Of a DNA stretch of 64,000 nucleotides, positions 44,262 through 57,957 are shown one piece after another. The stretch's first letter is position 1. Each line of letters begins with the position of its first letter. The notes under the pieces are model-generated. The model ran no database searches and was not told the DNA's origin. It saw nothing but the letters and a program-made list of their open reading frames with translations. Both the position numbers and the translations under genes were made by a program. Origin of the DNA: Sphaeramia orbicularis (Eukaryota; Chordata; Actinopteri; Kurtiformes; Apogonidae); assembly GCF_902148855.1 (NCBI RefSeq), contig NC_043972.1:38109996-38173995 (forward strand). The letters run 5' to 3'.

Positions 44262-45595
44262 GTGCCCCGGAAAAAAAAAACGAGATGTTGGTCTAACTTT
44301 TTATTTTACTTAAAAGTACCTCTAAAGAATCCCAAAAGCATCAATTAGTCACATGTGAGGTATTTCAGACTGTTTGAAACCATTTTTGAAGAGGGTAATT
44401 TTCGATGTTACGATTTCGAGTGTCGAAAATGACACTCTTCAAAAATGGTTTCAGAAAGATACCTCACATGCGACTAATTGATGCCTTTGGGCTTGTTTAG
44501 AAGTATTTTTAAGCAAAAAAAAAGTTGAACCAAAATCGCGTTTTTTTTCCAGACCACATACCCCCCCTTACGATTTATCGTACTGGTGGTGGAAAATGAC
44601 CCTCTTCAAAAATGGTTTCAAACAGTCTGAAATACCTCACATGTGACTAATTGATGCCTTTGGGATTGTTTAGAAGTATTTTTAAGCAAAAAAAAAAGTT
44701 GGACCAAAATCGCTTTTTTTTTTTCTGGACCACATACCCCCCCCTTACGATTTTCCATACCGGTAGTCGAAAATGACCCTCTTCAAAAATGGTTTCAAAT
44801 AGTCTGAAGTACCTCACATGTGACTAATTGATGCCTTTGGGCTTGTTTAGAAGTATTTTTGAGCAAAAAAACAGTTGGACCAAAATCACGTTTTTTTTCT
44901 GGACCACATACCCCCCCTTACGATTTTCCGTACCGGTGGTGGAAAATGACCCTCTTCAAAAATGGTTTCAAACAGTCTGAAATACCTCACATGTGACTAA
45001 TTGATGCCTTTGGGATGGTTTAGAAGTATTTTTTAGCAAAAAAAAAAGTTGGACCAAAATCGCGTTTTTTTTTCCGGACCACATACACCACCCTTACAAT
45101 TTTCCGTACCGGTGGTCGAAAATGACCCTTTTCAAAAATGTTTTAAAACCATCTGAAATACCTCACATGTGACTACTTGATGCCTTTGGGATTATTTAGA
45201 AGTATTTTTAAGCAAAAAAAAAAAGTTGGACCAAAATCTCGTTTTTTTTTTTTTCAGATGACATACCGCGCCCTTACAGTTTTTCATACCATTGGTTTTA
45301 AAATGACCCTGTTGAAAAATGGTTTCAAACAGTGTGAAATACCTCACATGTGATTTACTGAGGCCTCTGGGATTGTTTAGAAGTATTTTTAAGCAAAAAA
45401 AAAAGTTGGGGGGGGTATGTGGTCCGGAAAAAAAAACAAGATTTTGGTCCAACTTTTTTTTTTTTTCTTAAAATACTTCTAAAAAATCCCAAAGGCATCA
45501 ATCAGTCAAATGTGAGGTATTTCAGACTCTTTGAAACCATTTTTGAAGAGGGTCATTTTCGACCACTGGTAAGAAAAATCGTAAGGGGTCGAAAT
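44262..45595. repeat. Tandem array of about 175-bp units with inverted copies at both ends
   Basis: Six direct copies start with GAAAATGAC at 44425, 44592, 44769, 44942, 45118 and about 45299 (spacings 167, 177, 173, 176, 181). Each reads CTCTTCAAAAATGGTTTCA, ATACCTCACATGTGACTAAT, TGATGCCTTTGGG, TAGAAGTATTTTT and an A-run with GTTGGACCAAAATCGCG. Reverse-complement copies flank the set at about 44262-44408 and 45405-45595. Transcripts would fold into long hairpins. No coding capacity; open frames over it are artefacts. Confidence 0.88.
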
Positions 45596-47471
45596 TCTTA
45601 TTTTATATGACCAAAATCAGAAACAATATAAGAAATCAACAAAAGGTGCGGATGATCCATCTTTATTACATGTGTGAATGCAAGGTGTTGCATGATTGGA
45701 GCTGTATGTGTGGAATGTGTGTGAAAGGAAGAGATCCAAAGCCAACCACCATACCTGATCAGATGAGAAACAAAGAGACAGAACAAAGGACAAATAGGTC
45801 TGGGTTGTGTGGCATCACAGCCCAAATGAAGAGGGAGAGAGACACTGAAAACACTCCCAGGCTTTAAAGACACATCCCAGGTAACTACCGGAGGCTAAGT
45901 TCTATGCCTGCAGAAGCTAGAGCTAGAGCAACCAGAGAAACAACATGAAAATTCCTCCTCACAAAGAAACTATGTGTACGTCCACATGCTCAAAGCCCTT
46001 GTCACAGTGTACTTACATTAGTACATACTTGTCACTCACAATATACATTACATTATTCCATTCATGTGAAGAAACAGATACTGACTGGAGCGCTTATGAT
46101 TACAAGTTTCTGAAAATACATGATTGTTTCCATTTTATGCCATGTTTATTCTGGATGCACATATGCTTTAATGTTTTTATATTTTTCTTTTTTATGTAGT
46201 CGAGAACTACCTCTAAGAAAAATTTTGTTATGTGCACACAATAACAATGAACATTCTTGAATCTTGAATCTTTATTTCAACTATAAACATAAACGACCTG
46301 ATGCCGTTTGATTCAAAAAGCACTGTTTGGCAAAGTGAAGCTCCAAGCTTCCAAGCTTTTTTATATTGACCCAGGGAATAGAGGAGTAGAGTTGGATCTG
46401 AAAGAATCTTCACAGCGATCTGTATTTACAGTTGTCAATCATATTAACCCCTGTACAAGACTGAAAACACATAATCATCCAAAACCTCTAGTCACTGTGT
46501 AGGTTTTCTGCAGCCTTTAAAGACAGAGTTTCTTGTTGGGCCACTTGAATTTCAACATGCTGAAAGGTAAGCGTCATATTTTTGCCCAATGTCGCCTAAA
46601 ACCTCACGTGTCTGAAAGGTTATAGACGTCTTTAAAACAGGTTTGAACTGCATTCTTGTGTAGACCACACCATCAAAGGCTGACATGTAAGTTTTGTAAT
46701 GCCTCATTTACTAGCATGTTTAATCAGATATGCTTGAAGGCAGAGGTGGGGGAGTCACTTGAATGTGGACACAGCATTGACTTGAACTTGAAATTGTTAA
46801 GGGACTTGACTTCAATTTAGTATTTATCTTAATTAAAAGTGACTTTGACTTGTCAAGGCATCCAGCGCAGAAACCTATTAAGAGGACAGTATTTAGTGAA
46901 ACTAAAACCACTGAAGGAGTTGAAGTATATTGATCTAATACACTGTTGTCCTTATTGTTGGAATAAAATAATTCTACCTCTTCTCATGAAATGATTGTGA
47001 CTATTGGATTTATTCTTGATAGATAAAGTGTAACTAGGCCTCAGTTTGTAATCACTGCATCTGGTCAAAGGTTAAAGGTGATTGCTGATGTGTCTAAATA
47101 GGAAAAAAAAAGAGGAATGTGTATGAAAACAACATTATTCAAACAGCAGCAGTGTAGTAAAAACAGTTGGGAAATAAGTATTAGATCGTTTATTTCGGTG
47201 AAAACTACAAATACATACTATAAGTAAAAGTAGTTCATTTCAAAATTCATTTCATTAAAAGTTGGCATTATGTAAGTATAATAAATCAGATGGAGTTGAA
47301 GTGTTTCTTCTGCCATAAAATGTTAAAAATATTTTTCGTTCCATCACTGTCTGGAATGTAAATTTTTGAGGATACTGATCATTTTACTTTAATTTTTGTG
47401 AAAAACCACACAGAAACTCTGACTTCTGTTTTTACTTTTGTTGTTACTTTTATGTTTTGTTAAACCCTTAA
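45596..47471. other. Non-coding spacer
   Basis: No gene is recognised. Contents: a LINE-like tail at 46195-46275 and a TTGACTT/ACTTGACT-rich patch at about 46750-46860. Confidence 0.5.
46195..46275 (+). mobile_element. L2-like retroelement 3' tail
   Basis: AAAATTTTGTTATGTGCACA, then CAATAACAATGAACATTCTT and GAATCTTGAATCTT repeats: the common fish L2-type 3' end (ATTTCGTTGTACA..GACAATAAA..) in a diverged form. Confidence 0.45.
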
Positions 47472-50410
47472 CCCATAAAGACCCAAATATCCACTGGTGA
47501 CCAAACACATCTACTGATCTAAAATGTTTAATAACTTTAAACCCAGTGATCCTAGCAATACATTGAAATTATTCAGGTAAAATATAGTTTGTCATCTTTT
47601 CATGGTCATCAGATATGACCAATTTGGACGTTCAGAGGCTCCGTAGTGAAGTGAAAACACTGTCATCTTCTACAACGTTGATTCACCAATAAAACCCATA
47701 GAGTTTCATCAGTGGCAGTGAATGGAGATGCTTGTTTTTACATTCAGTTAATGATATAGTTTACTGAATGTAATGTATATATGTAAGAATCTTATATGTT
47801 TGTATGTATGAAATTGTATCAGCCATTGTAAGCTTGTAAATATTGTAAATATTTGCCCCCTCAGTGGTCATATGGCCACATAATATAGTAGAAAAAAAAA
47901 AAAAAAAAAAAATCAAGAATTTCACACATCAGCCTACAATGGGAAAATGTTCGAAACTAGTAAAATACACTAAAAATGTCAAATATCACTAGTTTTCTTC
48001 TAAATAAGAGAAAGTACAGTTATAAAGTGTGATGGCAATTAAAAAACATGGTGGAAGTCAATGGGGCATTACAGAAAAAATACTCATGCAATCAAATTAA
48101 TTTTGTTGATAATGTTTGACATATCCAAGGCTCTAATCACAACCAATGTTTCATCCACTTATTTATTTTATGGAAAATATTCTATTTCATGCGTTGTTGT
48201 TTTTTTTAAAATAAATGATTCACAATTCAAATGATTAAACTAACATTTAAGGGTTAAAATCCTGAAAACTGTTTAATGTTTGGTAGTTTTGAGGAGGCGG
48301 ATGTTGTTCAAGAGATTTTATTTAAAAAAAAAAAAAAAGCAAGAAAAAAATGTTGACGTTTGATGATTTTTTTTTTTTTTTTTACGGAAGCTGAGAGCAG
48401 CCTTGGATTAACATATAATTTTATGATTGTTATCTTGTGATAATGACTTAATTAATCCGTTATCACAAGATAAAAAAGTTTGTTTTCTTGAGATAACGAA
48501 TTAATTAAGTCGTTATCTCGAGGTAACAAAGTTTGTTATCTCGTGATAACGAATTAATTTATTTAGTTATTTCATAGTACAAGATGCTAACAGGTACCAC
48601 TTCCTCCACATTGTGGCCGTCAACAGCTGTTGCTGACATGTGCTGTACAGAGCAGAACACACATTCAACAAGTTACCATTAAGTTACAGTAACTACAAGT
48701 TCCGTTAGTTTGGTTACTGCGTGTTTAAGGTTCAAGGGGTAATATGTTAGTTGTTATGTTAGCTAACCCTACCAGATGAGAGTTTGACCAACTAACATCT
48801 ATCCGGTTCCTCCAGCTAACATAGTGTTAGCTACTTGCTATTGCTCAAGTAATGCTCATGGACACTTACTGTCAGAATCACAACCTAACTTCAGGTTAAT
48901 GTTATCGAGCTGACAGACACCAGTCGGGCTTTTCTACCCTTATGACCAAATGTGTTAATGTGTTGTAGTTACAAGATGAGACCAGTAGGAAGAGCTCTAT
49001 GCTAGTGTTTAGGCCAAGAGTCACGTCTCTTCTCAGTCAAAAAGAAATGTGAGAAGAAGAAAGACATGTCCTTGCATCTATTCATTATTATTCTCCTATT
49101 TCAGGTATGGTAACGTTATAAAAATGAGAGACAACCTCAAGTAAAACATATAGAAGTTTAGGCAATTGCAAACTAATTCTTACAAATTGTGAAGTGTTGT
49201 TTGGTCAATGTGCTTTATTACAGAAACAGCTTGTTAGCTAGTTAGCATCCTACTGCTATGTTTATTACACTGAATTTGCTTCGCTAGCAAAGTTAGCATC
49301 CTAGTGCTAATGTGTTGAATAGGAGTTGTATGGTCGTATGTGGCATACACATAAATGTGTATGCCATTTGTGTTAGGTTCTCAGGACGCCCCTTTCCCTC
49401 AAGCCTGACAGAAACTGGTCCATGGTGATTTGTAAAATAAAAAAAAAAAAAAAAAAAAATGTCATACTTGTTTGCAGCTGCAAAAAAGTTGTTCATCTTT
49501 TGACTGCTGGCCCTTCATTAACTGTAAATACAAAAGGCTTGTCATAGTTCCAGTGTTTTTAATAACCACATTGGCTTTTGAGTTGTGACGCACTGTACTG
49601 CACCACTAAGCATAACATACATATGACACATAGGACACAAAGCACTATTAAGGGAATAAAAAAACATTTGATTAAATGTTACACAACACATCCTGCTAAA
49701 TTAACATTAGCCTACATAAGCCAGTGTAGAAAAGCCTGACTGGTGTCTGTTGGCTCGATAACATTAACATGAAGTTAGGTTGTGATTCTGACAGTAAAGT
49801 GTCCATGAGCATTACTGGAGCAATAGCAAGTAGCTAACATTATGTTAGCTGAAGCAACCGGATAGATGTTAGTTGGTAACTTGGTCAAACTCTTATCTGT
49901 TCAGACTAACATATTACCCCTTGAACCTTAAACACGCAGTAAACAAACAAACAGAACTTGTAGTTACTCTAACTTACCGGTAACTGTGTGTTCTGCTTTG
50001 TACAGCACATGTCAGCAACAGCTGTTGAAGGTAGCGATGAGGAGGAAGTGGGACCTGTTAGCATCTTCTACTTTGAAATAACGAAATAAATTAATTTGTT
50101 ATCATGAGATAACGAACTTTGTTATCTTGTGATAATGACTTAATTAATTTGTGATCTCGAGAAAACAAACTTTTTTATCTTGTGATAATGAATTAATTAA
50201 GTCGTTATCATGAGATAACGAGCATAAAATTATGTGTTAAGCCATGGCCATTCTCGGCTTCCATATTTTTTAGTATTTTTTTTGTGTGCGTGTACATTTT
50301 TGCCACAAAGGTAACCGGAATATAGTAAATATGAGGAGGGCATAAGGGTTGAGGAAGAGTGAAAAATTAATTTGGGAACTGCCACATAAGTATCACAGGG
50401 TCTTTATGGG
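47472..50410. mobile_element. piggyBac-like non-autonomous element (TTAA-flanked)
   Basis: Both ends are CCCATAAAGACCC in inverse orientation, each directly next to TTAA (47468-47471 and 50411-50414), which is the piggyBac target and duplication. The 2939-bp body has no transposase; its middle is a foldback element (48386-50262). A partial relative lies at 63890-64000. Confidence 0.75.
48386..50262. mobile_element. Foldback element with about 550-bp inverted arms
   Basis: The left arm (48386-48937) and right arm (49726-50262) are inverse copies: GGAAGCTGAGAGC versus inverted GGAAGCCGAGAAT at the tips, then TAATTTTATG, several TTATCTCGTGATAACG-type near-palindromes, GCAACAGCTGTTG-type words, GAGTTTGACCAA, CTAACATCTATCCGGTT and AGAATCACAACCTAACTTCA. 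The spacer is 789 bp. No coding capacity. The superfamily is not assigned and no target duplication was identified. Confidence 0.85.
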
Positions 50411-50414
50411 TTAA

Positions 50415-51260
50415 ACAGAGCCTTTTGACATTTATCAGAAGTAAAGGGGGTAAAAATGTAGCTCAGTATTTTGATGGACACCCAGCATCCATTCTCCCTG
50501 ACTGTTAAAGTCTGTTAAATTCCTATTTGAGGACTATGAGAATACTCTCACGAATAGACAGAAGCTGCAGGTTTACAGTGTGTTTTAATATAATAAATAC
50601 ATACAGTTAAAATGCTTAATATTATTTACACACTTCTTGATGTCTTGGGGGTGGGTCACAGGATATTTTGTTTGGATTGCCAAATCAACTTGCATTTAAA
50701 AGAAGCAGGACTATGTAAGTCTGTCAAATGCATCTACTGTCATGCTGCTAAGAGCAAATAAACTGATGACAAAGTCTTTTACCTCCACCTTAATGCTTTT
50801 ATTTGGTTAAAGTATTTAAGATGTATATGTTTTTGAGAACACATGCATTATAGAAATTACATTCTTTTCCACCTACTCAAATTAACATTAAAATGTGATG
50901 CATAAATGACAGTAAAAATGTTTAGGAACATTATTTTATGTAAAAATACAAAAAAACAAATATGTCAGTTTTTAAAGATGTCCATTGGCAAACTATTCTG
51001 AAGTTATACTGTGTAATACAATTTATTTTCTTTTCTTTTGTTTTCTTTTTAATATTATGTTTCAGTACAATATGGGGAAAATGCATAAATAATGCCCATA
51101 ATTTCAAGAATGGTATCACAAGCTTTAACCCACTAACAATATTTGGTCCCACCACCAAACACCAACTATTTAACATGTGGCTGAACAACTATCATGCAGA
51201 GACATGGCAAAATACATAAAATGTCTACCAACTTTGCATTAACCATTGCACCCTTCTCTT
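50415..51260. other. Spacer downstream of the meprin gene
   Basis: No gene or repeat is recognised in this AT-rich 0.85 kb. Confidence 0.55.
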
Positions 51261-51266
51261 TTTATT
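51261..51266 (-). terminator. Polyadenylation signal of the meprin gene
   Basis: AATAAA on the minus strand (TTTATT on plus), about 125 bp after the meprin stop codon. Confidence 0.55.
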
Positions 51267-51388
51267 TGATTTTATATCATAAAGCAATCTAGACAAATGA
51301 TTTCAACTAAATGTATAAGTGCTGAATTACTCATGTTACCAGTCCTGATCTTCATGCATGTCTGGATGCAGATGCGAGCAGATGTACA

Positions 51389-54300
51389 TCAGGGTATTAA
51401 AAGTAACAGGGCTGACAGGAGGATGAGGATGTGGATGAAAGAGGCCACTTTGCCAGGAGCATTCCCAAAAATACTACAGCAGGAAAAGTAAACAAAATTT
51501 TAAAAGATTGTAAATATGATGCACAACTAATTTTGATGTGAAGCCAACAGTGTACATTACAACCTGCTTTAAAGCAGTTTGTTTATCACAAATTTCTAGA
51601 AAAAAATACATTTGGAGATTCTAAATGTCAATAGTAAACAAAACTTCAAGAGCTAATGAAATAATATTTGAAACGTATGATGAAATCTGAATACCTCGGA
51701 TCTGTAGTTCTGGGAGGGTCATATGTTGGATAAGGATCTTCTGTTGAATGTGGGTGATGTGTTGTATGATGTGGACTGGAGGTGGTTTGGAGTCTGTCAA
51801 AGTACATCCATAAAGGTTATCCATCTGCAGAGTAGTTTATTGCTACAAATCTGACATATTATATAATAGATTAAGGGGCACCATGTGGTATCTCACCGTG
51901 GTGAACATGGGCCTTGATCCCGATCTGTAGGGGGATGTGTAATCTTTGCTGCTTTTGCCACTGGACATGGCAGTTCACTTCCATTAACTAGAGGAGTGAG
52001 ATCTAACAAAAAGAGATAGTATTGGTAAAGTTATGAACAAAGCCTCCACATAGTGATATCACAGTAAATGTGCCCATATTTAGTGTAAAATTACCATGGA
52101 AGCTGAAGGTAAACACAGCGCTATTTCCCTTGAGGTAGCTTCTGTATGTCATCTCAGGAAAATGCACGAAATAGCTTCTTCCAATCAAGGGGCCGACAAA
52201 GACTGTCTCATTGTTTTCACCCACAAATGAATCTCCACTATTGCGAGGATTGTCCCAGAGTAGGCCTCCTATTTACAGAGAGCATACAGAACACTGTTAA
52301 ATATAGAATGTGGCAACAAAATAGTTTTTCACTGGATGTTTTGTGTATTTTGTAAGGTGATTTCTTCATGTTTTCTTCCCAAACTCACCAGAATAGCTAG
52401 TTGTTCTGTCAGCAGTGATACTTCTTTGCTTGGACATCTGCTCCTGGATGTTAGGGTCTTGATCTACATTCATGAGGGTCACCTGTCTATTATGGACTGG
52501 CCACTCCAGGTGGTCATCATTTTTACCAGACATCATTTGCACGAACACTCCGGCATAAGTTTGGTACAAGATTACCCCCACTCTGTAAGCATAACCTGTA
52601 GTGGAGTACTGCCGTGGGCTATATATTACGGATCCATAGCTACTGGAGTTCAGAACATTTTTAAAATCATCAATCTGCATGGTTACGTGTGGACACTCGA
52701 TTTCTGACAGATTTATGTCATCAATAGAAATGCCGCCGCTTGAGCTTCCTGTTCCTTTACGAACCTCAAACTCCACCTGGAAAAATGTAGAGGCATTCAG
52801 GGAAACATGATGGATCTGCCAATGGGATGTCGGAGGACCTGGAAAGAGCATTTTGCAGTGCATTATTCATATGTCAAATCAGAGTTCAAATACTACGCAG
52901 GGTTCCTACGGGTTTCTACAAGTTAAATTTAAGACTTTTTAAGACCTTTTTAAGAATACTTAGAACAGAAATTAATGTCTATTTTACAGCCATACTGGCA
53001 AAAAAATTGTGACTCCTAGAATTTAGAAAATGTATTTATTTACTCCTTGATTCCCACTGTTCTGAGTCATTTCTCACTGGGGCCTGCAAAGTTAGTGATG
53101 ATTGGTTCCTAATTTGAATATACGGGTGGAACTGAGTCGACTAAAATTAGTTTCTTTACAGCTTGGACATTTAACAGACACATTTAAAGACAACACAGTC
53201 AACAAGTTTATGGCAACACAATAACTTAAGACCTACCATATCAAATATATTTTAGTCTTTAATACCTTTTAAAGACTTTTTTAAGGTATTAAATGCAGAT
53301 TTGTAAATCGAAGACTTTTAAGACTTTTTAAGACCCCAGGGGAACCCTGACTACTGCTTACTGCTATTACTTTCAAAGAGGTTTATTGTGACGGGTGACG
53401 ACTGCATTGCATAAAATTCAGGGTCTTGTCCATAAACAATCTCTACATGCATCTTGAGTAATCACTGGTGATCAGACCTCACTTCCCTGTCCTATGACGA
53501 TCACTCAGCTCACCTGTGGCTTGAAACAGGCTGACTATGACATTCACGGTCCCACACGAAGGCTACAAATAACTCTTCAGGTGGCACATTTCCTTACCAG
53601 TTCCTTTCTGCTGTGACGCTGTGAATCACTCAATACCTTTCATATCAGTATGGCTCCTTTGACCACTCCACTTTTACTGGTTGTCTTGCATGATATTAGT
53701 GATGACTGAATCTAAGGAATCTAAAGATGTTTCTGAATTCATTTCTCATTTTCTACTTTCTTTTGTTCAATTTCCCTATGAAGAAAGAAGTGCACTACGT
53801 GTATGAAGCCCTCATATTTCTGGGAGTGTTCATGTTGTTGCTACGAAAAGGTGGACATGTGTATGTCCTATCTACGAATGATTTGTAAAAGTGACCAAAG
53901 GACCCATCACCCATTGGTTTCTGAACTACTGTTTGACAGAAGTTTTTGATTTGGCCATCGTTATGTTGGTTTCTTGGAGTCTGACACAACCATGTTGGAA
54001 AGAAGGGGCAGAACTACAGGCACCCAAAGGGTCAGAGGAGGGCTAATGCTAAACGCTAGCTTAATGACCCAGGGAAATGGTTTCATCAAGCAAAAAGTTT
54101 ATCAAGCTTGACAAAACAAAATTGCTTTACAGTCTTGGTTAGCCACAACTACAGCGGAGCTGTGTATTAGGAAAGGTATGTTTTATTAAATAAATTGAAA
54201 TGTCTCAAGTAAAAACACAGTCACACAGACCTGTCAATCAAAGTCTGACACCCGCCCCCTTTACTCACCTTGAGATCTTATTAAACAATTTAAAGATGGA

Positions 54301-57300
54301 CTATCAGATTACTTATTAGATGTTGCAAATAAAAAAGGTGAGACTATGACTCCTGAAAAAAAATAAATAAATAAAAAAAAAAAAATCTGTTTTTAGAGAG
54401 AAAGTCACACTAAGTCTATGGTAGTCAGGGATTTCTGGAGCTTATCCTAGAGGCCATCAGCAGTGTCATAACTTCAAGATATGTTGGCATTGGCTTCATT
54501 TTGGAACTGACGTCCTTGGTTCACACCTTGCATTGAAGTTCATTTGTGGTTAGATCACCCAGGATGCATGTCAAAGCATAATGACATGAATCTGAACAGC
54601 TCATCAGGGTGATCACTAATTAAAGGTTCATTATTGATGCTTTTCCATCAAAAGAATATTTTTTCCCTCATGTTTAAGTTTTTTTTTTTTTTTAATATAC
54701 CTAAGGTGTCAAGTCTGTCACATTAAAAATCCAAAATGCCATCAATATTGATCAATATTGTGCCTTTTTAAAAAGACAAGACAGCCTCCACTATCTGATT
54801 TTCTTCGATACATAGCTCACTCTCCTTAATATAGTAGACTTAACATGGAATCTGACATTACCAGTGATCTGTCCCACAAGACGGCGGTGTCCTGTCACAT
54901 CCGTCTCATCATGAAACTCCCTGAGCCAGACGTTGAGCACATCTGATGGGTTTCCACTGTGGAAATAGTAAAACTGCAGACACTGGATATGGCACTGCCT
55001 ATTGACTTTCATCCTTTTGGTCTCGAGCCTGGCTGAGTCTCCCTCCTGACCAGACGCTGTGCTGACATGCATGAAGTATCCTGGGTGTTCTCCTGGAATG
55101 TGATTTTGTCAGCATGAGTGTGTTATAACTGATTCTGGGAAATGAGAGATGGTGGAATGGCATGCAACAAATGTCCAAAATCTTACCAGTTACGTGATTG
55201 CCTGTGGGAAGGCTGGTGTGGTCAGAGTTAGGACCCCCAGTAGCAGCTTTTACACGTCTCCAGTGATTGTTTGTCCTTGAACAGGGGGTCATTTGACACA
55301 TGGCTGCATCAGAGAAACTGCAGTGCATCTTAAATGCAATGGTCGAGTCTGTAGCGTTAATGACAAAACAAGGAATTGAGGTTATTTTTAGTGTATAAAC
55401 GTCTACAGCAAGTGTAGGGGTGTTGTAACTTTACTTTAAGCATACATGTGTCACACATTCTTTAACTTTTCGTTTTCTTTTGATGTATAATTACGTTAAC
55501 TTACAAAGGAAATGAAACTAGTTGCAATGCAAAACCGTCTTTTTTAAGAGGAGGAAACTATGCTTAAGAGTATCTCAGAGGAATGGAAGTCCTGCTTGTT
55601 TAGGATCAATGTCATCAGGTGGCATTTCTTTCAAATACAAATGGATTTTTCTAGATCAGTTTCCCAACAGATGTATCCTTGAATTGATCAGTTTACTTCC
55701 TATTTCATCCACTTTGTAGCTGCATGCAATTAAATTGTAAAAAGTAACGCAACTTGCAAAATCCCTTCTTGCTGGAGTGACTGCAGCACATAACCATGCA
55801 GCTGTTACATGCTTACATTACCATTGTTGTACAATAAAGGATACTTCTGACCACACCCTATTTGCTATTTTTGAAAGCATTTATATTAAGACCTGGATTA
55901 TTTTTTTTTCCATTTAAATACTCGGTCCTTAAATACTTAGAGCTATCTCACTGGCAGCACATAATTCATGCTAACTTGATTGATTACGTTTGTAAAACTG
56001 TGTGTTAGTAAACACCATGTACATGTACTTACTGCATTCGTAGAGAAGGTTCAGCTCCAGAACGTCACTGGGACTCATTTCCAGTCTTTGGCCAATAATA
56101 GACTGAAATCTTGAGTTGTTTTTGGTGGTTTCAATTGTTGTCCCATTGCCATTGCTGAATGCATATGCACCGTAGTGCATCACTGACCAGTAGTCGTACA
56201 TGACTCCATTGGTGGTAGTATATTCTTCACTAGCTTTGTCAAAGTTTCCCTCACGACCTATGTGACACATATAAAAGCCAACCATTAATTACATCTTAAT
56301 GTCATAAAAAAAAAAACTTAATGCAAAGATCAGAATGACAGTAATGAAACTCTCCAAGTAACCTTCCAGGATGTTCTCAAATCTGATGATCACATAATTA
56401 TCTCTGTCGTATCTGGACTGTTCATGGAAGAAACCGAGAGCGTGCAGAATCTCGTGTTCAACTGTGGAAATTTCATCACAGTACTGCCCAATGGAGAGAA
56501 TCTGTCCGTTCTGTATTACTCGGCCAATGTATGAATAACATCTGTCACAAAAAAGCATTGAATTACAAAAAACAAAAAACAAATATATCTAGTGAACACA
56601 TCTGGAAAGTGTATTAATCATTAAACCAGACAATCAGAGAAAATTATATCAGTCCTCTAACTTTTAGTCATCGGCTGTATTTATGAATAGTACCTTTCAA
56701 ATTTAGAATTATTATTTTCAATCCAGAAAGAATCTCATCTTGTCCTTTTTTGTGCAACTGTGTGCATAGGTAAAGTGTTCACAGATTAAATAACCAAATA
56801 GAAACAATACCTACCCGTTCGACTTTTGGATAGAAAGGTAATAGTTCTCAGATGTCCTCGGTGTAAAGTCGATGCATGACTTCAGCCTGAACTGATCGAA
56901 TGCTCTCAGGATGACACCCTTCGCATTCATCTCTGCCATTGTTCATGGGTTCAATACAGATGTGAGTTATAGATAAGTTTTGATAGACAACGAAATATCA
57001 GGCAAGTGGAAATGTTTATAAAGTATATCTGCTTCAATGAAGTAGTCTGAATATGATACTCAACAGAACAGGTACTTTTAAGTAGAAGTATGCACTCTGA
57101 CATAGGCAAAATTATTATTTACCAAGGTTTTCTTCCAAAACATATGGGACTGGAGAGGTCCAGTGTCGTTCCTTGTAAAAAATAGCACTCCTTTGGACCT
57201 CCAGCTACAATTGAGAGAAATCCAAAGGTATTATGTCTCAGGATTTGGCATTTAAATACACTACCTACAAAATGAATGTACCTATGCTACGTTGAACTGA

Positions 57301-57885
57301 CCTTCAGAATATCATCCTGTAATGACCCTGAGGTAAAACATAAATAAAAAGAAAAATCACTCTCAAATATGAAGTTTTCTTAAGATCCATCATAGTGTTG
57401 TGAAACTATATGAAGTTATGTTTTTACCATTATTTATGACCGTGATGTCCTTGTCTTCACCAATTTCTAGAAAATTAGATAAGAGGCTGGTTTGTAAAGT
57501 ATACTGTAGTAATTATGATGCCCCCAAATGACATATTTTAACAGTGTCAACAGGAATAATGACCAATGCCAGAAGACTTACCCTCGAACCGTGGACCATT
57601 CTGTAAAAGACAACATTTGAATTCAACATCAGTATATAATAATAACAGATTTCGACATAAAATATGTGGAAAATATGTTTCATTCTCATAATCAGGGGGA
57701 GGACTTTATTAGTACATCTAATTTATGGTGTAATTTACCCCCCCCAAAAAAAGCTCAAATTTTAATTTAAAATCACATAATCGCAGAATTCCACAGTGTC
57801 TAAAATCTGACTTAGTTTAGAGTAAATGTTTTTGATATATTAATGTCCAATTAATGATAGTTTAGTCAGACTCAGCATCCATCAG

Positions 57886-57957
<72 letters not shown>

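Noticed and set aside
45192-45610. Two opposing frames with similar peptides (KILLKNP, FETIF)
   Set aside because: They are the same repeat unit read in inverted copies of the 175-bp array.
51794-51824. Alternative 5' extension of the meprin linker exon using acceptor CTCTGCAG
   Set aside because: In the required phase it reads into TGA after nine codons; the internal acceptor TTTGACAG keeps the frame.
53795-53989. 64-residue minus-strand frame in the meprin intron
   Set aside because: No splice-phase fit with meprin and no recognised domain; probably intronic repeat sequence.
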